Positions 26,001-36,592 of a stretch of DNA of 64,000 bases are shown here, piece by piece (position 1 is the first letter of the stretch; every line of letters begins with the position of its first letter). The stretch lies in the NCBI RefSeq assembly GCF_017562075.2, contig NC_054084.1:41322197-41386196 (forward strand). Direction: 5' to 3'. The notes under the pieces are model-generated. The model saw only the letters and a program-made list of their open reading frames with translations, was not told the origin of the DNA and made no database searches. Origin of the DNA: Anopheles merus (taxonomy: Eukaryota; Arthropoda; Insecta; Diptera; Culicidae). A program made the position numbers and the translations under genes.

Positions 26001-26887
26001 CATCCGAGTACGTGCCTTCCCTTTTGTGGCTTGTGTCATTCATAACAAATCATCAACCAACAACCTAACCAGCAGACAGACAAAATGCAATTACCCAAAA
26101 TTAGCGTCCCTCTCTGTCATTCTCTCTCTTTTTGTCTGTCTTTCTCACTCTCTTTCTGCTCTCATAATGCTTCCCTCTAGCCCGTGTACTTCTCTACTCT
26201 AGTCTCATCAGCGTAAAGGGGTGTTGGGAAATCGGTGCGAGCAAGGAGCGAAATATTATTAACATTCCACGCTGGGTGAGTAGAAATTGTTGCCAAGGCT
26301 CACATTCCACCGCCACTGGTGTATTGATTTTCCGGCACCTCGGAACGTGGCGCTTAAAATTACTTAACAAATGTTTAGCACAAAAACAGGTTATGGTTAC
26401 CAACAAGTCACACCCGTAGGCGAGATGTGCTCGGAGATGGTGTGTGTTTTTTTAACTTAAATTATTGATGAATAATGCTGAAAATTGTTTATTAGAAATA
26501 AATAATTATGTATACAATAAAAATATGAACTTTAAGACAACTGTTTGTGGGAATGGATATTCCTATTATAGCAAAGCAAAAAATGATAATCTACTGTTTA
26601 TTTACATTTTTTGCTAAGGTTGTGTCTTACTTTTATTAGAATTATATATAAGTTCGAAAATAATTGATTAAAATTAAGTGGTTTGTTGTTTTCATTTGTT
26701 ATACTACGTAGTTAAATCTTAATTAGACGATAATAAGCGTCACCTTATCACGTTATGTGAGCAGTTCATAATACCGAAATAAAATACCAACAACGATTGA
26801 ACGAGAACACCTTCGCTTAAAAAATACTCATATCATAAATTGAAGAGTTTCCAAATCAGAAAATCTATCAAATAAGGGTTATTTTTT
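23086..26887. other. Non-coding stretch
   Basis: Holds a hairpin with a repeated unit (23605-23782), AT-rich DNA at 23.8-24.6 kb and a GC-richer patch at 24.7-25.6 kb with open frames of up to 184 codons that show no family resemblance. Confidence 0.45.
23605..23782. repeat. Direct 36-bp repeat and strong hairpin
   Basis: The unit at 23605-23640 recurs at 23727-23762 with about five differences; both contain GGTGCAGCGA. The second unit lies inside a hairpin whose arms, 23717-23740 and 23759-23782, match at 22 of 24 positions around an 18-base loop. The arms begin GCGAGAAAGCATA and end TATGCTTTCTCGC. Function and family are unknown. Confidence 0.7.
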
Positions 26888-27073
26888 CTCTTCTTCTTCT
26901 TGTTTGGCTCAACAACCGATGCCGGTCAATGCCTGCCAACCCACTTGTGGGGTTGGCTTTCAGTGACTTATTGATTTCCCCCCATAGCAGGATAGTCAGT
27001 CCTACGTATGGCGGCACGGTCTATTTGGGGCTTGAACCCATGACGGGCATGTTGTTAAGTCGTACAAGTTGAC
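26888..27073 (-). mobile_element. tRNA-derived SINE, 5'-truncated, flanked by a 12-bp target-site duplication
   Basis: Same family as the copy at 22882-23085. It lacks the first part of the tRNA-like head (it stops at CGTCAACTTGTACGAC on the minus strand). GGGTTATTTTTT stands directly on both sides (26876-26887 and 27074-27085), the mark of target-primed reverse transcription. It is very similar to the 22882 copy over the shared part, so it is comparatively recent. Confidence 0.88.
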
Positions 27074-28517
27074 GGGTTATTTTTTATGAAATTATAAAAA
27101 AAAAGTAAATGAATATTGAATAAGAACCAAAGTCAAGACAATTTGACTCTTTAATACATTGAGCCCAGGCAAATATTTTTTTATCAAGAGTTTTATAAAT
27201 GTTCTACCCAAACTGGAAAAAATATAAAGCAAACTGACGTATTATTATTTATTGGTTAATTATTTTTGGAGACTTTTAAAACGTCAGTTTTAATGGTAAA
27301 TGGTAGCAATGGACTTAATGGTAGGGATAAATTTTTTCATTTTCATAACTGTAATTGTTTTTCAATTTCTTTAACTTTTTGCAAGTGTTTAACAGAGTGC
27401 TTTACGTGGCATGCTAATAATTAGGCGATTGATTGCACTATATTTTTTATACAGTAATTAAAATTGGATCAATTTGGAATTTGAAGCAGGCATCTTTTTA
27501 CATCGCATACATTCAATTGAAATTTCAATCGAATAAAATTTTAAATATTTTTAATGTAATAATATTTAGTCTTAAAAAGTGTATTGGTAATTTCACTTAG
27601 AAATCCTTAAACCAACTACAAAATTATTTTGCGCTCTATTCTGCATAATTTAATTGTTACTTTCTTCTGAATATAAAAAAAAATCCGTAAAGAGTAGTGC
27701 CGCCTGTTAAAAAGAATACATTATGTATGTGATTTGTGGACGTTATAATATTTGGTTTTACGATATAGCATTTTGTTCCGAAATATAAATGAAAAAAAAT
27801 GGCATACACTTTCTCTCCATTGTAGATAATCAGAGCAATGATATATTACCTTCTAAGAGAAAATATAATTATCAAAATAACCAGGAGTGCGAAGAAGGTT
27901 TTGAGCGTATTTGAGCAGAATAAGAGGCATTAGCATCCACAGGTAGCAAAGGCCGAGGTCATACAGTGTTTTTGACACTCGAAACTCAGCTTGTGATTTT
28001 GATGAGGGAAAATGAGGCTCCTTTTCAGGAAAACAATCGTGAGAAGTAAATGGGATTTACTGTTTTGAGTCTTTATCAAAAATAATAAAAACGTATGTTG
28101 TTTACGGATCTCATATCTTTAAATTAAATGCTGTTGTTTACTTTCTTTGAAGTAAATTCGTATATTTAAACGTCAATAGCTAACATTTTTCTAACCGTTA
28201 CATGAAGCTCCTAAACACTTTTTCACCATTCATTGTGTCATTTGTGTTATCTCGTCGTCGTACACTTTCAACATACACTTAGCCTCCGCTTCGCAAAATC
28301 GGTAAAGCCACACGACCGCACGTAGAAAATGTTCCGTATAGCGTATGGTTCGTCCATTCGACAAAACCACACCGATGGCGAGCGAGAATGGAAATCGTCC
28401 AGCGACCCGGAAAAAGATTCAAAATCATCATCACACAAAACATCATCCATCGTTGTGGAAAACCCCTTTTGCACCTTAATGTTGCCAAGCAATTCCAAGG
28501 TAAGTGTATTGGAGGAA

Positions 28518-28542
28518 ACACACACACACACACACACACACC
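28518..28542. repeat. (CA)n microsatellite
   Basis: About twelve CA units. Confidence 0.9.
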
Positions 28543-28670
28543 TTCGTATACTAACCCCTTTCCGTCCACGAGGACGATTACTCCCACGTGTCCACAACCT
28601 CATACCATCTCCAATGTGGAAACCTGCGAGTAACCCTGAGAAAGAAGGAGAGAGAAAGAGAAAGCGCGAG

Positions 28671-28694
28671 ACAGAGAGAGAGAGAGAGAGAGAG
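28671..28694. repeat. (GA)n microsatellite
   Basis: About twelve GA units following a degenerate GA-rich lead-in. Confidence 0.9.
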
Positions 28695-30081
28695 AACATA
28701 CGATGGCTCAAGTTTATTACAACACTTCACACCGGACCACCGTAGCAGCTTCGCCTTCGGGAAGGACCTCGGAGAGCTTCTTCGGTGTAGATTACTTTAT
28801 TATTATGGAGTTTTATTGAATTTAATTATTAATATCAATGGAAATTGCTGGCCCATTTCGGTTCATCCGGCGAAACGATCCCAGTGTCCTGTCCCTGTCT
28901 GGCAGTGCGAGGGCGCGCTACTATGTTGTTGTGTTTCCTTGTTTTTCCCTACCCCTAGAGGGCCACATGCTCTCGGGGATGTGTCTCTCTCGGCGACTTC
29001 TAGCCCGTTTTGCACAGTTTCGCTACACGGCCAGTGCTTTAAGAAGGATGAAAACGACCGCAAAACATGGTTGTCGATGCGGCACGATCTGCCGGCTTCC
29101 TCGGTCACTTCCCACTTCGCCCCATGTTTCGGCTGCAGAGTATTATTTCACTTTAACATGTTCAACGAGCGTGTAGAATGTAACGGCATTAGGACGTGCC
29201 GTTCCTGCTCTGGTGATTTGGGCATTTCGTGGGAAGCGTGGGACGATGGCTTTGGTGCATGTTGTACTAATTTTTGATGCCTTTCGTTAAAAGTCTCAGC
29301 TGGCGAGCTGACGAGCATGGTCTAGTGAGCTGTTCCAGTGTTTTGAGTTTACCATACTGCAGCTTTTAATCGTTCTGCGAAGTGTTGGGTAAGGTGAGTA
29401 TGGGATTAGAATTATAAAGATTGTATTCTATTAAGTGTTGAAACAGACTGAGGAACACGAACCATAGATAGTTTAGCTCGTTAAAGATGACTTAAGACTG
29501 TTCAAACTGTAAGTGGTTAGCCTTGAAGTGAATGCATATTGATTTGTTCAATTTTAATTTCTAAGAGGTTTTTAAAAGCTTTAAAATATCACAGAAATCA
29601 AAAAGAAAAACAGGAACACAACTTCACTTGGTACAACACAACAGCTGGGTCTGCTTATCACTTTTTCATATTTGATTCTATCGAAAAGAGAGAAAAGGCT
29701 CAATACTAGATCGAACAATTAGCTACAGAAAAGCAGTTGACATTTTATCAACAATATTTGTTGATTATTGGAGTAGGCAATCCATAAGCCTAAAAAGGTA
29801 GGCAGTCTCAGATAAGCTCCACTGTATGCAATCTACATAACACCATGCAGCACTTACATAAACAATTCCCTTTAGTGATAAAATACAATTGTATTCTAAA
29901 GAGGACAATTTAAATTCTACCGATCCTTAGAGCAACATATCGGTTCAGAAACCCCCGTAAGTTCTAATTTCCAACATATTAGGTTAAATTCACTCTTCAA
30001 TCATTTAGCAAAGCATTGCTTGTAAACAAGATTTCGAACCATCTTGTGGGTGGGAAATGTTGGGTTATCCAAGGCTGATGC

Positions 30082-30240
30082 TAACAATAACATGTCTGTC
30101 ATGGGTTCAAGCCTAGAATGGACCGTTCCCCCGTAGCAAGCATTAACTATCCGGATGTGTGGTAATGAATTAAGTCTTAAAAGCCTGCATAGGCCGGCAT
30201 ATCCGCGTAGGACATTATGCCAAATAGGAGAAAAAGAAGC
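30082..30240 (+). mobile_element. Degenerate tRNA-derived SINE copy
   Basis: Contains GTCATGGGTTCAAGCCTAGA, a diverged middle, and AAGCCTGCATAGGCCGGC before a GA-rich end. Its divergence indicates an old copy. Confidence 0.6.
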
Positions 30241-30307
30241 TAACAAGCCACTTACCGACCATTTTCAAGGCGTTTGAATCGAAATTACCCCTCCCTAGAT
30301 ACAGTTA

Positions 30308-30385
30308 GGCCGGTCTGGCGGTACAGTCGTCAACTCGTACGACTTAACACATGCTCGTCATGGGTTCAAGCTCCGAATGGACCGA
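30308..30385 (+). mobile_element. tRNA-like head of a SINE, 3' truncated
   Basis: Starts GGTCTGGCGGTACAGTCGTC, keeps the B-box-like ATGGGTTCAAGCTCC and stops after GGACCG. Only the tRNA-related part is present, directly downstream of an older copy. Confidence 0.65.
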
Positions 30386-31225
30386 ATGAGGAATATTATT
30401 TTCATGAGAGAACATTACCATCGTATCACACTTGATCATAGTAAAAGGACGAAAGAATGTTCATCGAAAAAATAAATCGATTAAGTGTCCTTATCAACTT
30501 AAAAAATGCCATCATCACCTGCACCGTTTCAGGCAAAAGAAATCTTTCATAGTTTTTAACGATTGCCCAATTATTTCATCCATCCGGTTTAAAGGTTAGT
30601 TCCTAACAACCACAGCAAGGCATAGCTCTTGTGTTTGATTAAGTCCAAAACTGACCTAAGGTAATAATAATCGTACGTAATACGTCACGTCCAGTCTTTC
30701 TTGCAGATGCACATACGAATCAATTTATTTTACGAATCGATTTTACATACGAATCAATTTAAGTCAGTATAAGAACTTTTGTGAAAAAATTGGATCACTG
30801 ATCTCGGACTCACTGATCTTGAAAAAGAAAGCACAGTAAACAGTAAATTAGTTCAAATACATTGCTGGTATTACCTTTTACTAAAATATTAAAATTCCTC
30901 TCAACAAACTCGTTGTCGTCTTTCTTTTACCATTCAACTCTTCTTGTCATCTCTTGTTACAGTTTATTACACCTTGTCACAAACATCGCCCCTCTCTTGT
31001 TGTCATGGAAATGTCTTAGAGTAGGATTTATTTGATTATTGTAACGTATGCAATAGAACGTTGAGCAATGATCACGAATGCATTTGTAGTGTGCAACATG
31101 CTACATTATCATTTTAATGGTACGCAGGCAAACCTGCAGCATTGCTGAACGGGCAATTGGAAGTAATTCCTTGGTCTGTTCCGGGGCGTTGTTCCGATTC
31201 CTGTTTGAAGAGGTCGTGAGCTGGC
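30386..31225. other. Non-coding, 3' flank of the CUB gene
   Basis: AT-rich. It contains the likely polyadenylation signal of the CUB gene at its right side and no other supported feature. Confidence 0.5.
31027..31032 (-). terminator. Probable polyadenylation signal of the CUB gene
   Basis: AATAAA on the minus strand about 195 bases beyond the stop codon at 31226-31228. It is the nearest canonical hexamer I noticed, but its use is not shown. Confidence 0.5.
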
Positions 31226-34200
31226 TTACAAAATCACATACTTCATACGGAATCCGGTTTCGCGACGGAATGGATCAAACAGCTGATCGCTCTGGAAGTA
31301 CATCATGTATGGTCCCGGCGCGGTAACTGAAAGGACATAGAGAGGTTTTTTTTTGGTAATGGTTCATTTAAATTGCAATCTGTCTCCCAATGACTTACCA
31401 TCAACTTCACCATTGCTCAAACTGTTACTGCAGAACCGATTGGCACGCAGGGCGGGCAGTGTAGGCAAACGGACCACCGCGTTCGGTATGTGCAGATTGT
31501 CTTCGGATCGTGCCGCGATGGCAACGCTGGAGTAGCACAGCTCATCGACGCCCGGATTCTGTGCGGTCGGATTGCCAGAGGATGCAATCTCGAAGGTGGT
31601 CGGTAGGATGCGCAGTGTCTGGCTGTTGCGGGGCCGATGGAAGCAGATCGCATAGTTCATACCACCAAGGTACGGGCCAGCGCCGTTGCCAAAGTTGAAC
31701 GATTCGACCGTACCAGAGTTGTCCTGGAAATACTGCAGACAGCCGGTGGGTGCAAGCAGACCGATATCACCGTGCGAGAGAGTACGTGCCATCAGTGGAA
31801 GCATGTCGGGAGTGTCCAGCTGACGGGTAGCGTCTTTGGCCGCGGCTGCCATACCCGACGGACACTCGAGCTGCTGCACACGGATGCTCCAGTGTGGGTT
31901 GGCCAGGGTTGGGATCTGGGAGCGGCTGGCAATGCGGAAGGTGATCGTCATCGTGCGATCGGCACTGGTGGGGTTGAAGGGTACGTATACTGGGGAGAAA
32001 GAGGTGAAGTGTGTTAAAATCTAATACATTTGTAGCATACGTTTACGGATATACACACACACACACACACACGAGCGTATGGAATGATAAAAAATATTAA
32101 TATCCAAAATTATGAGTCGGTCCACTATCAACAGAACTTCCTCATTTCACTTGAGTCAACTCATCCATCTTCTATCAGTGCTTCGGGCCGGTTAAAAACA
32201 CCTCCAAAATTCAATTTCAATTCAATTCCCCACACCAAAACTTCCTTACCATGCTGACCGCTATTTTCACCGCATAAATCGAAGTTTAAGTTGTCGACCG
32301 AAAACACATCGTTGATGCATCGCGGGTACGGATCGAGCGTCGGCTGGGCAAGGCTAAACGAGTTGAAATCCAATCGAAGCTGCGACGGTACCGGAAAGAA
32401 AGAGCAATCGGTCAGTTGGCTGCAATGGTGGGTCATTTCGGTGCGGTTTTGAGGTGGCCTGATGGTCTGTCTTACCTGACAGATGCGCGTGTTGAGCGAG
32501 CGGATGGTGTAAATACAGGTCAGCCCGTTCGCAGCAATGTTGTTCGGGGTGAGCAGTGTCGTCGTCTTTACCAAGGATGTACCACCGCAGGCAAGTGTAG
32601 GTCCTGTAGAAATAAGGAGGTGTAGGTAGGGATTAGCTGGATCGTTCTGTTACGGCGTTCTGTTGTCACCCCGTCACTAATGGTAGCTAATCACGGTGGC
32701 AAAGGATGAAATAAGTGCTGGCCAAAGCCCCGTACGGTTGCTGATGTTGCAGCTACCAATGTTTCAAGAGATCGAAAAATGATTTCCACCGCTACACCCT
32801 TTAGGCGATGTGTTAATTTCTCTGCCAGATTTGAGAGATGGCTCGTGTCGTTTGCTTGTGGTGCGACTTGGTGTAGAGCGTTAGGAAATCTCATCGGGTT
32901 TAATCGGGTTTCGTTGGGATATTACTTGGATGCGCTTGTGGGATTTGCAGCAAGGACAAACCATTAAATCGTCGGTGGGATAACCAGTCCATGAAGAGTT
33001 ATGGAAGGATAGACCTTCCTTATTTTGTTTTTAAGCCAATGAATACGGCTTAGTTATTAAATGAACTATTATTCATTCAACATTGACAATACAGGGTCAC
33101 GATTTGTTGGTCAACTCCCATTATGTTTTGGTCTCGTCTCACGATTCACTCTCGTAGATTTTTGGTTCGTTCCCATAATTTATTGGTATCTTCCGATTGG
33201 ATATCAATACAATTGAACCAAAACAAATTCTGGAAAACGGCCAAAAAATCGTGTGAACACACCAAAAATCTATGAGAACCAACCAAAAACTTATGGTAAC
33301 CAACCAAGAAATCGTGGGAAACCGTTTAATGTTAACTTTAAGATAATTTGAATACCTGTGAAGAACAAACTAGCACATATGGTTGGTGTAATTTGTTATG
33401 ACACATTATCGATAAAAATAATGTTATGTGTACTGTAAAAATTGATTTCATATTTAATCCAATATCTCTGTCCTTAAAATAATACCTAGAATTCATTTTA
33501 AATGGTCTAATGGATGTTAAAGTCAGCTCTCCCAATTAATTTAAAACTAAATCTAATGATGCAAGTCGGTCGAGTGCTATTGGACGTCAAATGATGACTG
33601 ATAGTTGTAAAATTCTTTTTCTTCTTTTTGACTCAACAACCGTTGACCATCATAGGCCTGTACCATTTGTGGGGTTGGCTTTCAGTGACTTATGGATTAT
33701 CCTGCAGTGGAAGGATCGACAGTCCTACGTATGGCGGCACGGTCCATTTGGGGAGTGAACCTATGAACCTATGGCATGTTGTTAAGTCGTACGAGTTGAC
33801 GATTGTACCTCGAGACCGCCACGAGTTTACAATTTAGACCAATATTATACCGAAATAATTCAATATTATGCAAACATATCAGAGCCAAATTTAAAAAATT
33901 GTATAACCACTTACTATCTATATACTACTATTGTATATATTAATTTTTTTACATCATTGTGGGTCGTTTTCTTGTTTCTTAACAATTATGCATGTAAAAA
34001 ACAAGCTTTGAAAAAGATAGTTTTAACTGATGTAGGTCATTCTACGGTTTATTAGCCTTTATTTCTTTGATTCAATTGTTGTATGAACACCAATGTCAAT
34101 GCATGAACTAAGAATGGAATTTAATTCTTTTTCAAGTGTTTATTGTTGGAATAATTAAAAGATATTGTTTGTGCTCCATTCCGTAATGAATAAAACAGTA

Positions 34201-35036
34201 AAATAATGTAGGATTTAAACATCATACATCAGTTAAGCAATTTGAGCTTTACGTTTAAGTGTGATGATCATAGGACCGAGTAGGAATTGTGCCTTGGCAA
34301 ATGAGAGATGAATGGGAGTAACATCAGAAGATGCATTTGATCATTACGTTTTACCTAACACTTTGCAACAAAGTTTGCCTAATACTCTTTACCCACGTCA
34401 TATAGTTGATCATATCGCAATTCATGCCATGGTACGAAATTCCCAGACGTCTGGACATAACGTGTATGTGCAATTATTTGATCGTACTTTCATTTTTATC
34501 ATATCTGCTATAATCATTTTAGCAATCAAACAAACACATACCGAAGGTACTAAAATAAGGAAAACCCTATCGTTATTTTTAGACCCATCAGCAGGTCTAT
34601 TTTCGTGCGCATAGACCATCCTCCTTATGATGTGCACAATAGTAGTGTAGAGCATCACACTAACTTTTTTATCAGTTCACTACCCAGCATATGCTTTCTG
34701 TCTCCTTTCCGTCACCTTATCAGTACGACGATATTATCGGGCTGACATGTTGAGACGTATCTCGCTACCGGAACAAGCTAATCAATCGAACACGTTTCAC
34801 ATGCCTTGTGTTCCCCACGCACGCTAGATACAATTGGCGCCAGTATGGGTGCCGTATAGAAACAATAATTGATCACTGCACTTTGTTAGACCACAGACGT
34901 AAACGTTCACCGGGGTGCTACTATTTGACACGATGTTGGCCTTCCCGGCAGTACCTGTATATTGACCCTTCGCTGGTGACAGCTGCATCATCCCGATGAC
35001 AACCAAGATAAGCACGAACGACATCGAGAAGTTCAT
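31226..35036 (-). CDS. Secreted CUB-domain protein, complete
   Basis: Five exons on the minus strand: 35036-34955, 32603-32476, 32379-32250, 31989-31399 and 31326-31226. They total 1032 nt (343 residues plus TAA), and every junction closes in phase with GT-AG signals. The start ATG begins a typical signal peptide (hydrophobic SFVLILVVIGMM, likely cleavage after SPAKG at about residue 24). The mature part starts with a CUB-like region (about residues 30-155): ACGGTSLVKT, GLTCIYTI, then ICQ joined to LRLDFNSFSL, PRCINDVFSVDN, DLCGENSGQ and TMTITFRIASRS. A second CUB-like region follows with TGCLQYF, GTVESFNFG, YLGGMNYAICFHR, ELCYSSV and the last strand TGFRMKYVIL. This resembles the insect family of small secreted CUB proteins with a GCLQY...FNYG core, whose role is largely unknown. 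The first intron is about 2.35 kb and hosts repeats; the others are short. The 96-bp second intron is in frame and free of stops. The exon 1 donor (GTACTG) is weaker than the rest and was chosen because it alone gives phase 1. Confidence 0.88.
33091..33325. repeat. Palindromic repeat built of 21-bp units, copy 2
   Basis: Same organisation and centre (CCGATTGGATATCAAT) as the element at 397-642, but with one shortened unit in the left arm (around 33140-33160). It lies in the first intron of the CUB gene. The two copies are clearly related but diverged, so the family is older than a single recent duplication. Confidence 0.75.
33614..33820 (-). mobile_element. tRNA-derived SINE, full-length but diverged
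   Basis: Minus-strand copy with both the GGCGGTCTCGAGGTACAATC head and the TTGTTGAGTCAAAAAG tail, located in the first intron of the CUB gene in the same orientation as that gene. The B-box region is altered (a short internal duplication of CTATGAAC on the plus strand). Confidence 0.75.
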
Positions 35037-35212
35037 CGTCACAAGTCACTGTCGGCGATCGCAAGCTCAAGAAAATGCACCACAAACGTAGCTTTTTGTT
35101 TTATTTTTTTTCCTCTCTTACAATCACTCCGAGTGTACAAAAAATCAATACGAAACGGTGTTACTAGTCGCGAAAATCCTTCACGAATGACGATCGTCAA
35201 CTGGGCAAGTAT

Positions 35213-35221
35213 CCTTTTATA
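35213..35221 (-). promoter_or_regulatory. TATA box of the CUB gene
   Basis: TATAAAAGG on the minus strand about 180 bases upstream of the start codon, giving a plausible start of transcription near 35190. The next 160 bp upstream hold several GATA-type words (TTATCG, TGATAA, TTATCT), compatible with gut or fat-body expression in insects. That link is inference. Confidence 0.7.
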
Positions 35222-36394
35222 CGGCGAAGAGTTTTCAATGGTTCTGCCCTATTATCGCGTCGGTTGCTGAGGCGCTCTTTTATCGCTCGGCAAATGATAA
35301 AATGAAAGTTGTTTCGTGCCCGCAGCCGAAATTTCCGTCGTGGAGGTCAGTAGGTCTTATCTAGCGCTTGGAAAGACATGGTTTTTCCATAAGTGTACGT
35401 GCACGATTGTGAAAGTTTCTTTGGGTAGAGAAATATACTATTAAATAGTTAGCTGTAGGTCGGGAGATGATTTCTAAACAACAGTTGTGCTAAATCTACA
35501 AACCTATTTATTAGAGAGTTATTGTGCGCATTTAATGTACACATGTTTTGTGTCGCTTTGAATGCTTTGAATCTATGTGCTTGCTAATCATCCGTTCCAT
35601 CGCGTGGGGGTGTGTGATAAAGTGCTTTGGGACGGTAAATTGGGGATGCATCTCCCGCCGTGGAATGTGCTACAGGCTACTGAAGTAAAAAATACAAGAA
35701 GTTCATTGATAAAATGAAGTATGACGTACACGGCAATAGGAACATTGATAAATGGGCAGGACGTAAACAATCATTCGCAGACGTAGGTTTCCGGTTACAA
35801 TGACGAAACACAAGCTTTTTTTTTATATCGTAACGAGGCCAGCACACATCAATCTTACGTACGACGTTTTCTACATCGAATCTTTGGCTTTTTTATGTTT
35901 GAAAAGTTCTAAACATTGACAAGTTATTCAAAATAGGGGAAACGAACTTAATGCCAAATACTATCCAATACCATAGGATATCACAAAAAATGCCTTGTTA
36001 AAATGGTATCAATACTAACTGTGTAAGTCATCATCATTATTCAACGCTTTTTTATTAAATAAAAGCAACTAGTTCCGGTTTAATTATAACATTCACTTAA
36101 ATGTAACCTACTCAATCCTTTTAACCTAAATGTAACATCTGCTTCATTTCTTGTATCCCTGCCTGCGGGTGAATTTTACTTTTCATTATATCTATCAAGT
36201 AATTGCAGAACAATTTCATCAATTTCCCTCCTTCATCCCAATTCATTCTATTTTCTGGTTTCATTAGTATTTCTATTGGAAGCACTTTAATTTTTGGCTC
36301 TTCTGCTATTGCACAGAAAAATTATGAATTTCTCTTTCTCTCATTATATTCTACGCTTATTACGCTAAAAAAGCACTGAAAAAATCAGTTCCTT
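35222..36394. other. Upstream region of the CUB gene
   Basis: GATA-like motifs lie close to the promoter; the rest becomes AT-rich without supported features. Confidence 0.4.
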
Positions 36395-36592
36395 GATCCA
36401 GCAATCAACTCGCACGACTTAATAATATATACATCGTGGGTGTAAGCCTCGCATGTACCATGTCCCCCATACGTGGGACAGACTATCCTGCTGTAGGTGA
36501 AGCAATAAGTCATTGGAAATCAAGACCGTGAGTAGTACAGGGCAGACCTAGAACGACAGCGGTTGTTGCGCAAAGAAGAAGTAGAAGAAGGT
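36395..36592 (+). mobile_element. tRNA-derived SINE, diverged, (GAA)-type tail
   Basis: Retains CAACTCGCACGACTTAA, CATACGTGGGACAGACTATC, CTGCTGTAGG, AAGTCATTGGAAATCAAG and GCGGTTGTTGCGCAAAGAAG, in the right order. The 5' start is lost or eroded. Confidence 0.7.

Larger units (their letters stand above)
27086..30081. other. Non-coding stretch
   Basis: AT-rich to about 28.2 kb, then a GC-richer block at 28.3-29.4 kb containing CA and GA microsatellites. It includes a 229-codon open frame on the plus strand (28588-29277) that begins inside the GA repeat and shows no recognisable domain. Confidence 0.4.
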
